Below are positions 1 through 5,875 of a stretch of DNA of 8,079 bases, in pieces. The number at the start of each line of letters is the position of its first letter. Position 1 is the first letter of the stretch. Source of the stretch: Chloroflexota bacterium (GTDB taxonomy: Bacteria; Chloroflexota; Anaerolineae; Anaerolineales; Anaerolineaceae); contig JAGVUS010000151.1 in the NCBI GenBank assembly GCA_019136175.1, positions 1 through 8,079 of the forward strand. The letters run 5' to 3'. Below the pieces are notes generated by a model. The model searched no databases. It was not told the DNA's origin and was given only the letters and a program-made list of their open reading frames with translations. The position numbers and the translations under genes were made by a program.

Positions 1-906
1 CGCGCCCAGGCGGAAGGCTATCATCAAGATTTACAGGCTGCCCTCAATCATTTGTTGGGTTCTGGAGGAAAGCGTGTCCGTCCAGCAATTACTTTATTAA
101 TTTCCCGGATATTACATGCCCCCCATGAAAAAATGATCAATCTTGCCGGGTCGATTGAATTATTACATACCGCCACCCTGGTTCACGATGACTTGATCGA
201 TGGATCCTTGCTGAGGCGGGGAATTCCCACCCTGAATGCCCGATGGTCTCCCGGCGCAACTGTCCTAACTGGAGATTTTCTGTTCTCCGCTGCCGCAAAA
301 CTCGCTGCAGACACCGATTCCATAGCTGTAATGAAAAGTTTTGCGCGCACACTATCCACCATCGTAAACGGGGAAATTACCCAGCTTTTCAGAAGTCCCT
401 GCCAGCTTAACCGGGAACAGTACGAGAGAAAAATATATGCAAAAACAGGATCGTTATTTGAGCTCTCATCCGAATCCGCGGCGCTCATATCAGATACGAA
501 TTGCGATGTTATAAATGCCATGCGGAAATATGGTTATTTTATTGGTATTGGATTTCAAATCATCGACGATATCCTGGACTTTACGGGTGCCCAGGCAACA
601 CTGGGAAAACCCGTTGGCAACGACCTGCGCCAGGGCATCATCACCCTGCCGGCGATAATCCATTTGCAGGATTTTGCCGAAACTCCACTGGTCCAGGAAT
701 TTGTTGATCGAACCTGCACACCTGATGATGAGCAAATTGCCCTCCTGGTTGACCAAATCCGCACAAGCGACTCCATTCATAAGGCTTACCTTGAAGCAGA
801 AACGTATGTAAAGAAAGGGATGGAGAAGCTGGATCTATTACCTGACTGTCCTGAGCGGGATGCACTGGAAGAACTTGCGCAATTTATCGTTCGACGCGAA
901 CTTTAA
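1..906 (+). CDS. Polyprenyl (long-chain trans-prenyl) diphosphate synthase, 5'-truncated by the window
   Basis: Trans-isoprenyl diphosphate synthase, which adds isopentenyl diphosphate units to an allylic diphosphate in the cytoplasm, usually to make quinone side chains or geranylgeranyl lipids. The frame is open from base 1, so the true start lies upstream; a TTG at 52 is internal, because the codons before it already read as family sequence leading into GGKRVRP. Seen: the first aspartate-rich motif DDLID at 187-201, followed by RRGIPT; TGDFLF; the AKTGSLFE motif; and the second aspartate-rich motif DDILD at 565-579, preceded by GFQI and followed by the conserved GNDLRQGIITLP segment. The residue five before the first motif is Ala (TATLVHDD), not a bulky aromatic. 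In this family that is typical of medium- or long-chain enzymes such as octaprenyl or heptaprenyl synthases rather than farnesyl synthases. Product chain length cannot be fixed from sequence. The stop codon touches the tRNA terminator region. Confidence 0.93.
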   Translation, partial: RAQAEGYHQDLQAALNHLLGSGGKRVRPAITLLISRILHAPHEKMINLAGSIELLHTATLVHDDLIDGSLLRRGIPTLNARWSPGATVLTGDFLFSAAAKLAADTDSIAVMKSFARTLSTIVNGEITQLFRSPCQLNREQYERKIYAKTGSLFELSSESAALISDTNCDVINAMRKYGYFIGIGFQIIDDILDFTGAQATLGKPVGNDLRQGIITLPAIIHLQDFAETPLVQEFVDRTCTPDDEQIALLVDQIRTSDSIHKAYLEAETYVKKGMEKLDLLPDCPERDALEELAQFIVRREL

Positions 907-937
907 AAACAAAAAATCAGCTTTTATGAGCTGATTT
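905..937 (-). terminator. Intrinsic terminator of the tRNA-Leu gene, possibly weakly bidirectional
   Basis: A perfect 9-bp inverted repeat has arms at 914-922 (AAATCAGCT) and 929-937 (AGCTGATTT) around a 6-nt loop. Read on the minus strand, the hairpin is followed by a T-rich tail (TTTTTTGTTTTT, complement of 905-916), as expected for an intrinsic terminator a few bases past the 3' end of the tRNA at 944. On the plus strand the hairpin is followed only by TTTCTC, so termination of the prenyl synthase transcript here would be weak. The tail reaches into the stop codon of that gene. Confidence 0.82.
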
Positions 938-943
938 CTCGTG

Positions 944-1025
944 TGCGCTGGGTGGGAGTTGAACCCACACGCCTCTCGGCACATGGCCCTCAACCATGCC
1001 TGTCTGCCAATTCCAGCACCAGCGC
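944..1025 (-). tRNA. tRNA-Leu, anticodon GAG
   Basis: The minus strand folds as an 82-nt class II tRNA. The 7-bp acceptor stem is perfect (GCGCTGG with CCAGCGC), with discriminator A at 944. The anticodon stem CATGG/CCATG is perfect around loop TTGAGGG, giving anticodon GAG (plus-strand 989-991, CTC), which reads CUC/CUU leucine codons. The long variable arm (TGCC-GAGA-GGCG) is typical of tRNA-Leu. The T arm is GTGGG-TTCAACT-CCCAC. The 3' CCA is not encoded, because CAC follows the discriminator, so it must be added by a nucleotidyltransferase. The gene has its own promoter and terminator and lies antisense between two rightward genes. Confidence 0.97.
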
Positions 1026-1035
1026 AAGCACACGT

Positions 1036-1063
1036 ATTATAATCGGGTCTGGTGGTATGTCAA
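1036..1063 (-). promoter_or_regulatory. Sigma-70-type promoter for tRNA-Leu
   Basis: On the minus strand there is an exact TTGACA (complement of 1058-1063), a 16-bp spacer, and an exact TATAAT (complement of 1036-1041). The -10 element ends 10 nt before the first base of the tRNA at 1025. Initiation about 7 nt downstream of the -10 would leave a leader of only a few bases for RNase P to remove. Both hexamers match consensus, as expected for a strong stable-RNA promoter. The transcription start is inferred. Confidence 0.85.
1038..1043 (+). promoter_or_regulatory. Candidate -10 element for plsX, overlapping the tRNA promoter
   Basis: An exact TATAAT lies on the plus strand 48 nt before the plsX ATG. 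It shares four bases with the minus-strand -10 of the tRNA promoter inside the 8-bp sequence ATTATAAT (1036-1043). No good -35 hexamer is found 16-18 bp upstream, where the tRNA body lies, and there is no extended -10 TG. The plus-strand promoter is therefore weak or activator-dependent, or this is a chance match created by the near-palindromic -10. Confidence 0.4.
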
Positions 1064-1076
1064 GTTACATCACAAG

Positions 1077-1082
1077 AAAGGA
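1077..1082 (+). promoter_or_regulatory. Ribosome binding site of plsX
   Basis: AAAGGA sits 8 nt before the ATG at 1091. It decides the start in favour of 1091 over the in-frame GTG at 1052, which has no comparable purine stretch in front of it. Confidence 0.75.
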
Positions 1083-1090
1083 ATATTCTC

Positions 1091-2131
1091 ATGCCAATTG
1101 TATTGGACGCAATGGGGAGCGATAATTATCCTGATCCAGAGATCCAGGCTGCAGTTCAAGCCTCTCAAATGCTCCATGAGGAAATTATACTTGTTGGAAA
1201 AGAATCATTGATTGCCGGGAAACTGGCTGAATTGAATACCGGTCATCATCCCGTCCGGATCGTGGACGCACCAGATGTATTGGAGATGGGTGAAAAACCG
1301 GTGGATGCCGCCCGGAAAAAACCGCGCAACTCCATGGCAGTTGGTTTGGAGTTGGTGAAAAATGGCGAGGCACAAGCCTTTGTTACTGCCGGGAATACCG
1401 GCGGGGCGATGTTTAATGCATACAGGACTCTCCGGTTCCTTGATGGAGTCCAGCGACCTGCCATGTGCGCGCTATTTCCTGTAAAGGGGGGCAAAGCCGT
1501 CATCACAGATATCGGCGCCAATGCCGATTGCCGCCCGGAATTTCTGCTTCAATTTGCCGTCTTGGGTAGCATCTATGCGCAAAAAATGCTCAACATACCT
1601 AATCCCCGGATCGGATTGTTAGCCAACGGAGAAGAAGCCGGGAAAGGAAATCAACTCGTCCGGGATACCTATCCCTTGCTGGCACAATCAGGTTTAAATT
1701 TTATTGGCAATGTCGAAGGCAAGGAAGTTTTTAATGGAGCAGCCGATGTTGTTGTGACGGATGGATTCACCGGAAATGTTCTACTAAAATCAAGTGAAGC
1801 GGTGGCAAAATTCCTGTTTGACATGATCAAGGAACAATTAACCTCCACCCCAATAGCCACCCTGGTTGGAGCCATGGCAAAGCCATTCCTGAAAAATATC
1901 CGGAAAATCATGGATCCAGCAGACGTGGGTGCCGTTCCCTTGTTGGGTGTCAATGGATTGGTTATGATCGGACATGGTCGTTCAGATGCACGGGCACTTG
2001 TAAGTGCAATTCGGGGCGCTCATGCTATGATTCAAGCAAACCTGTTAACAGCAATGCAATCTGCCATCCAGGAGCGGCTTGCCCAGGTGGATACCGTGAT
2101 GGCCAGCAAAGCCCAGGAAACAACCCTTTAG
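1091..2131 (+). CDS. plsX: Phosphate acyltransferase PlsX
   Basis: PlsX converts acyl-ACP and phosphate to acyl-phosphate, the donor for PlsY in the first step of phosphatidic acid synthesis; it is a peripheral membrane enzyme. The ATG at 1091 is chosen because it opens the family N-terminus (MPIVLDAMGSDNYPDP) and follows a purine-rich ribosome binding site, AAAGGA at 1077-1082, with an 8-nt gap. An in-frame GTG at 1052 would add 13 unconserved residues. The 346-residue product is normal for the family. Seen motifs: the N-terminal DAMGSDN, AGNTGGAMFNA, DIGANADCRPEFLLQFA, IGLLANGEEAGKGN and VVTDGFTGNVLLK, in family order. Here it is followed not by the frequent fatty-acid genes but by a NERD-like membrane protein gene 21 nt downstream, probably cotranscribed. 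The start faces away from the tRNA-Leu gene. Confidence 0.96.
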   Translation: MPIVLDAMGSDNYPDPEIQAAVQASQMLHEEIILVGKESLIAGKLAELNTGHHPVRIVDAPDVLEMGEKPVDAARKKPRNSMAVGLELVKNGEAQAFVTAGNTGGAMFNAYRTLRFLDGVQRPAMCALFPVKGGKAVITDIGANADCRPEFLLQFAVLGSIYAQKMLNIPNPRIGLLANGEEAGKGNQLVRDTYPLLAQSGLNFIGNVEGKEVFNGAADVVVTDGFTGNVLLKSSEAVAKFLFDMIKEQLTSTPIATLVGAMAKPFLKNIRKIMDPADVGAVPLLGVNGLVMIGHGRSDARALVSAIRGAHAMIQANLLTAMQSAIQERLAQVDTVMASKAQETTL

Positions 2132-2152
2132 GTATTGGAGAATCATTACATT

Positions 2153-2845
2153 ATGCGAATTGTCATCAACGAGCAGAAAATCAATAGAAACCGAAAAATC
2201 GGTCAGGTATTAACCATTGCAAGTCTGGTGATCCTTGGCATCGGTCTGTTTGTCTCATTCTCAAAACCCGAGTTATTCTATGTAACATTGGGATCATTAA
2301 TTATTGGGTTCATCTTGTCCCAGTTTGGGATTTACTATGGCAACCGCTGGGGACGCTCACCTCGCCCGGATGAGGAAATCAGTTCGGCTTTGAAGGGTTT
2401 GGATGACCGGTACTCGTTATACCACTACACAACCGATGTGCCCCACTTACTGGTTGGACCCGCTGGCATTTGGGTAATCTCACCATATAACCAGAGCGGT
2501 GATATTTCCTATAATGCAGAAAAACAACGCTGGGTTCAAAAAGGCGGAAACTGGTACATGAAGACGTTTGCCCAGGAAGGTCTTGGTCGCCCCGATCTTG
2601 ACGCCAAAGATTTACTTTCCACCTCCGAAAAGTACTTTCGGAAAGTATTGAAAGACGACGCACCGGTCCCACCAATACAAGTAGTAATGGTTTTCACACA
2701 TAAAAAGGTTAGCGTGAGTGCCTTAAATGCTCCAATTCCGACAATGGAAATTGCCAAATTTAAGGATTTTATTCGAAAGCAATCGAAAGAAAATAGTCTG
2801 CCGCTCAGTGAAATCAATCGGTTACAGGATGCCCTGCCAGACTAA
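2153..2845 (+). CDS. Two-helix membrane protein with a degenerate NERD-like (nuclease-related) domain
   Basis: A 230-residue protein of unknown role. The ATG at 2153 is preferred: GGAG at 2137-2140 lies 12 nt upstream and would serve it, while an in-frame TTG at 2135 overlaps that site and has none of its own. Two hydrophobic segments (about residues 17-36 and 41-61) are followed by a soluble part. Residues 73-130 resemble the NERD fold: DEEISSALKGL, then PHLLVGPAGIWVIS, then YNQSGDI and a Trp-containing strand. In active NERD proteins the core reads roughly iDHxxVGP...GvxVIExKN; here the Asp is Pro97, the Glu is Ser110 and the Lys is Tyr112, so metal-dependent nuclease activity is unlikely. 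The rest is charged, with a predicted strand (IQVVMVFTH, 176-183). The gene starts 21 nt after plsX, suggesting an operon. The stop overlaps the stop of the convergent rluB-type gene. The NERD relationship is my reading of motif spacing, not a database match. Confidence 0.72.
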   Translation: MRIVINEQKINRNRKIGQVLTIASLVILGIGLFVSFSKPELFYVTLGSLIIGFILSQFGIYYGNRWGRSPRPDEEISSALKGLDDRYSLYHYTTDVPHLLVGPAGIWVISPYNQSGDISYNAEKQRWVQKGGNWYMKTFAQEGLGRPDLDAKDLLSTSEKYFRKVLKDDAPVPPIQVVMVFTHKKVSVSALNAPIPTMEIAKFKDFIRKQSKENSLPLSEINRLQDALPD

Positions 2846-3603
2846 GCACCTTTTCTTCCGCCTGGCAGATTCGCTTTCTGTCCAACATTTGTAATCACCT
2901 TCAAACGGCGAACTTCAACATTGCTCAACTCCCGCCACTCACCCGGCTTCAAGTTGCCCAGCAACACACTTCCTATTCGGACACGCACCAGCCGGATCAC
3001 ATCCAATCCAACCCTTACTGCCATCTCGCGGATTTGACGGTTTCTCCCTTCCCGCAGAGTCATTCGAATCCAAACGCTTTTTCCAGCAGCACTTTCCAAT
3101 TTTACGTGAGCTGGAGCAGTCCTGTGACCATCTTCAAGAACAACGCCGTGTCTTAACGCAGACAGTTGCTTCTCATCCGGCTTTTCGGAAACCAGGACCC
3201 GATACTCTTTTTCATGACCATACCGCGGGTGTGTCAGGATGTTTGCCAATTCACCGTCATTGGTTAATAGAATCAATCCTTCGCTGTCAAAATCAAGTCT
3301 ACCGACAGTGAACAAGTGCCCCGGCAATGGGACAAGATCTCTCACCGTCTTTCGATCGTCGATTGCACCCGAATCCGATAAAACATACCGAGGCTTATGA
3401 AGTGCAACATACACCATTCGCGTCTCAGTTTTTGGAAGGGGTTTCCCATCTACCGTGATGGTATCCCGGAAAGGATCCGCTTTTGCGCCGATTTTTGCAA
3501 CCACCCCATTTACACGCACCCTGCCCTCAAGGATGATTGTCTCCGATGACCGGCGGGATCCAAAGCCATTCCGGGCAAGTATTTTCTGTAATCTCTCTTC
3601 CAT
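2842..3603 (-). CDS. rluB: RsuA/RluB-family pseudouridine synthase
   Basis: Converts uridine to pseudouridine in ribosomal RNA, most likely 23S (RluB-type) judging by pairing with scpB; RsuA or RluF specificity cannot be excluded. The protein has 253 residues. An S4 RNA-binding domain occupies about 1-60 (ERLQKILARNGFGSRRSSE, EGRVRVNG). The catalytic domain follows, with HKPRYVLSD at 69-77, the active-site motif GRLDFDSEGLILLTNDGEL at 101-119 (catalytic Asp104), KEYRVLV at 132-138 and the family's LREGRNRQIREM at 183-194. Translation starts at ATG 3603, after a good ribosome binding site (AAAGGA, complement of 3609-3614). It lies 15 nt downstream of scpB in the same direction, the classic scpB-rluB arrangement. 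The stop TAG overlaps the opposing gene's TAA, leaving no room for a dedicated terminator. Confidence 0.9.
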   Translation of the reverse strand: MEERLQKILARNGFGSRRSSETIILEGRVRVNGVVAKIGAKADPFRDTITVDGKPLPKTETRMVYVALHKPRYVLSDSGAIDDRKTVRDLVPLPGHLFTVGRLDFDSEGLILLTNDGELANILTHPRYGHEKEYRVLVSEKPDEKQLSALRHGVVLEDGHRTAPAHVKLESAAGKSVWIRMTLREGRNRQIREMAVRVGLDVIRLVRVRIGSVLLGNLKPGEWRELSNVEVRRLKVITNVGQKANLPGGRKGA

Positions 3604-3618
3604 GATTGTCCTTTAATT

Positions 3619-4188
3619 TTAATCTTTTAACAAACCATTGCCCGGTTCAGATTCTTCAACGGGAATTTCATAGGGTGGCAATTGTGCCAGGGAGGACAAA
3701 CCAAAATGTTGTAAAAATTCCGGAGTAATGCCATATAAAATTGGGCGCCCCGGACCTTCTGCTCTTCCCATTTCCTGAACTAATCCTTTTCCCAGCAAGC
3801 TCTTCAACACCCCATCACTATTCACACCCCGGATCGCATCAATTCCAGGGCGGGTCACGGGTTGACGATAGGCAATGATTGCCAGGGTTTCCAACGCAGC
3901 CCGGCTTAATTTCGCGGTAGCTTCCAATCCCAGGAAATTTTCCACAATCAACGCGTATGCGGGCGCAGTGGTGATCTGGACCTTTCCCTCAAATCGCTGA
4001 AGAGTGATGCCATGTCCATTATTGAGCTTTTTCTCCAACTCCAGTAAACCCGCCTGAATATGTTCAATTGAGCAACCAATCGTTTGGGCAAGCTGGGCAG
4101 GAGATACCGGCGTAGCAGCTACAAAAAGAATGGCTTCAATACACGCTGGAATAGGTAAATGTGATAATGAATCCGGTTGATCAGTCAT
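3619..4188 (-). CDS. scpB: Segregation and condensation protein B
   Basis: ScpB is the winged-helix kleisin-interacting subunit of the SMC-ScpA-ScpB condensin, which compacts and segregates the chromosome. The 189-residue product has the usual length. Seen: an N-terminal winged helix beginning IEAILFVAATPVSPAQLA (residues 17-34), and the family's strongest block, LSRAALETLAIIAYRQPVTR (94-113), followed by GIDAIRGVNSDGVLKSLLGKG and GRAEGPGRPILYGITPEF (141-158). The ATG at 4188 is the only start close to the conserved N-terminus. No clear ribosome binding site precedes it, so initiation may be weak. scpA is not next to it in this window. The gene heads the leftward scpB-rluB unit and is divergent from the lipoprotein gene. 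Confidence 0.94.
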   Translation of the reverse strand: MTDQPDSLSHLPIPACIEAILFVAATPVSPAQLAQTIGCSIEHIQAGLLELEKKLNNGHGITLQRFEGKVQITTAPAYALIVENFLGLEATAKLSRAALETLAIIAYRQPVTRPGIDAIRGVNSDGVLKSLLGKGLVQEMGRAEGPGRPILYGITPEFLQHFGLSSLAQLPPYEIPVEESEPGNGLLKD

Positions 4189-4196
4189 GCTATAAT
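4188..4196 (+). promoter_or_regulatory. Candidate extended -10 promoter for the lipoprotein gene
   Basis: The plus strand reads TGCTATAAT: an exact TATAAT at 4191-4196 with the extended -10 TG one base before it. No good -35 lies 16-18 bp upstream, which extended -10 promoters can tolerate. Initiation would fall near 4203, upstream of both candidate start codons of the lipoprotein gene (4213 and 4255). The element abuts the scpB start codon. Confidence 0.5.
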
Positions 4197-4212
4197 AACG
4201 TCCATATCAAGA

Positions 4213-5853
4213 ATGAGCCCATTATACCTGCATGGCAGGGAATTGTCATCCATCGTGAATCACCTAAGAAATTACTTGCCCAAGCCAACCCAAAATTCCC
4301 TTTTACTTTTCTTAAGCATGTTTTTATTGGTTCTGGGCGCATGCACCCAGGCACCAGGATCTGGACAAATTGCAGTCACTGTACTTGCTGACGGAAAAGA
4401 AACTGAAATTGCAGTGGATGCGGGATCTACGGTACAGTCTGCATTAAAATCTGCCAATATCCAGGTAAATTCCCTGGATCGTCTGGATCCGCCTAATTAT
4501 TCCATTCTTACACAAAACACCACCATAACAATCACTCGTATTCGGGAAGAATATGATGTTGAGGAAGTTGTTATCCCATTTGAAAAATTAACCCAGCGCA
4601 ATGAATCATTGGCGGAAGGACAAACCATGCTCATGCAGACTGGTATCAATGGGATGAAACAAATTACTTATCGGACAATATTTGAAGATAATGTGCAAAC
4701 CAGCAGGTCAGTGTTCAAAGAAGAAATCATCAATGATGCACGCCCTGAAATCGTCATGGTTGGCGTCCAGTCCAACTTTACACCCTTTCCATTTATTGGA
4801 AAAATGGCATACCTGTCCTCTGGAAACGCCTGGTTAATGGAAGAAAATTCAGGCAAAAGAAGAATGCTTGTTGCCAATGGACAATTGGATGGGCGCATCC
4901 TCAAGTTGTCTCCCAATGCTGAATGGCTGCTATATACTCAAAAAGAAGAGGACAGTCCCGAAAACAGAATTAATTCTTTATGGGTGATTAATCTTAACGA
5001 GGAAAACGCAAACCCAATTCCCCTGGGGATTTACAATGTAATCCACTTTGCTGATTGGCTGCCGGGCGCAATTCAAACCATTCTCTATTCCACCGTTGAA
5101 CCACGCTCCACTCCGCCGGGTTGGCAGGCAAACAATGATTTACAGAAAGCGACCTTTACATTGGGAGGTATGGTACGCAAGGAAGAACTGGTGGAAGCGG
5201 GTTCAGGTGGGATTTATGGCTGGTGGGGAACCAACTATGCCATTGATCCATATGGAGACTATGTTGCATACGCTCGCCCCGATGGGATCGGATTAATTGA
5301 TCTGGAAGACTTCAACCAGCAACAAATATTGGACATCCTGCCATATCAGACGCGCAGCGATTGGGCCTGGGTTCCAGGAATCGCCTGGTCAGCTGATGGT
5401 AGCATGATCTACCTGGTGAACCATCTTCCCATGGATGGAAGCGGAGAATCTTCTCCAATGTTTGATCTATCAGCATTAATCATCGAAGATCAAATTCTAA
5501 TTCCATTGATCCCGCAATCGGGAATGTTTGCTTACCCTGTAACCGCCCCAGAACAAGTGAACAGCCCGTCTGTAGCTTATTTGCAAGCAATTTTTCCAGA
5601 TAAAAGTGAAGCAAGCAACTATGGGTTGGTTGTTATGGATAAGGATGGATCCAACAAAAACAATCTCTTTCCATCAACCGGTTCCTCCGGCATCAACCCG
5701 CAACAGGTGATCTGGAGTCCCATCCAAAACGATGACCAAACAAGCTATATTGCATTAATTTATAACGGGAATATTTGGATAATCAATCCCGGTAATGGAG
5801 AAACGCGCCAGCTTACCGGGGATGGTTCAGTGAGCAAATTGGATTGGAAATAA
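4213..5853 (+). CDS. Lipoprotein with DUF348, G5 and TolB-like beta-propeller regions
   Basis: Predicted exported lipoprotein, 546 residues from ATG 4213. The start is uncertain: GTG 4255 gives a more usual signal peptide (Cys at 30 instead of 44), lies 13 nt after a GGGA stretch, and leaves the scpB promoter outside the coding region. The signal has a hydrophobic core (LLLFLSMFLLVLGAC) with lipobox LGAC, so Cys44 is the likely lipidation site. About 53-98 resembles DUF348 (VTVLADGKETEIAVDAGSTV, then a leucine-rich stretch). About 109-186 resembles a G5 domain (REEYDVEEVVIPF, LAEGQ, TGINGMKQITYR, and strands ending in RPEIVMVG). The remainder has repeated strand patterns with NAWLMEE, LSPNAEWLLYTQ, GIAWSADGSMIYLVN and QVIWSPIQND, like TolB/WD40-type propeller blades. 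G5 domains are associated with cell-wall glycan or peptidoglycan binding, so an envelope-surface role is inferred. The substrate is unknown. The gene lies 22 nt before a UDP-sugar gene. Confidence 0.8.
   Translation: MSPLYLHGRELSSIVNHLRNYLPKPTQNSLLLFLSMFLLVLGACTQAPGSGQIAVTVLADGKETEIAVDAGSTVQSALKSANIQVNSLDRLDPPNYSILTQNTTITITRIREEYDVEEVVIPFEKLTQRNESLAEGQTMLMQTGINGMKQITYRTIFEDNVQTSRSVFKEEIINDARPEIVMVGVQSNFTPFPFIGKMAYLSSGNAWLMEENSGKRRMLVANGQLDGRILKLSPNAEWLLYTQKEEDSPENRINSLWVINLNEENANPIPLGIYNVIHFADWLPGAIQTILYSTVEPRSTPPGWQANNDLQKATFTLGGMVRKEELVEAGSGGIYGWWGTNYAIDPYGDYVAYARPDGIGLIDLEDFNQQQILDILPYQTRSDWAWVPGIAWSADGSMIYLVNHLPMDGSGESSPMFDLSALIIEDQILIPLIPQSGMFAYPVTAPEQVNSPSVAYLQAIFPDKSEASNYGLVVMDKDGSNKNNLFPSTGSSGINPQQVIWSPIQNDDQTSYIALIYNGNIWIINPGNGETRQLTGDGSVSKLDWK
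4221..4249 (-). promoter_or_regulatory. Sigma-70-type promoter for scpB-rluB
   Basis: On the minus strand there is ATGACA (complement of 4244-4249, five of six consensus bases), a 17-bp spacer, and an exact TATAAT (complement of 4221-4226). Initiation near 4214 would give a leader of about 26 nt to the scpB ATG at 4188. The spacing and both hexamers are good. The assignment is from sequence only. Confidence 0.68.
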
Positions 5854-5860
5854 CCAATCA

Positions 5861-5867
5861 AGAAGGA
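5861..5867 (+). promoter_or_regulatory. Ribosome binding site of the UDP-glucuronate decarboxylase gene
   Basis: AGAAGGA lies 8 nt before the ATG at 5876. An in-frame ATG at 5867 overlaps this purine tract, so 5876 is the more likely start. Confidence 0.75.
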
Positions 5868-5875
5868 TGGTAATA

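Noticed and set aside
1052..1090. N-terminal extension of PlsX from an in-frame GTG
   Set aside because: The added residues match nothing in the family, and the ribosome binding site serves the ATG at 1091.
943..1125. Plus-strand open frame of 60 residues covering the tRNA region
   Set aside because: It is the antisense of the tRNA-Leu gene and its promoter; there is no ribosome binding site and no protein-like composition.
2135..2152. TTG start for the NERD-like gene
   Set aside because: The TTG overlaps the GGAG that serves the ATG at 2153 and has no upstream purine tract of its own.
2379..2675. Minus-strand open frame of 98 residues inside the NERD-like gene
   Set aside because: It is a shadow of a well-supported plus-strand gene with membrane segments; no recognisable motifs.
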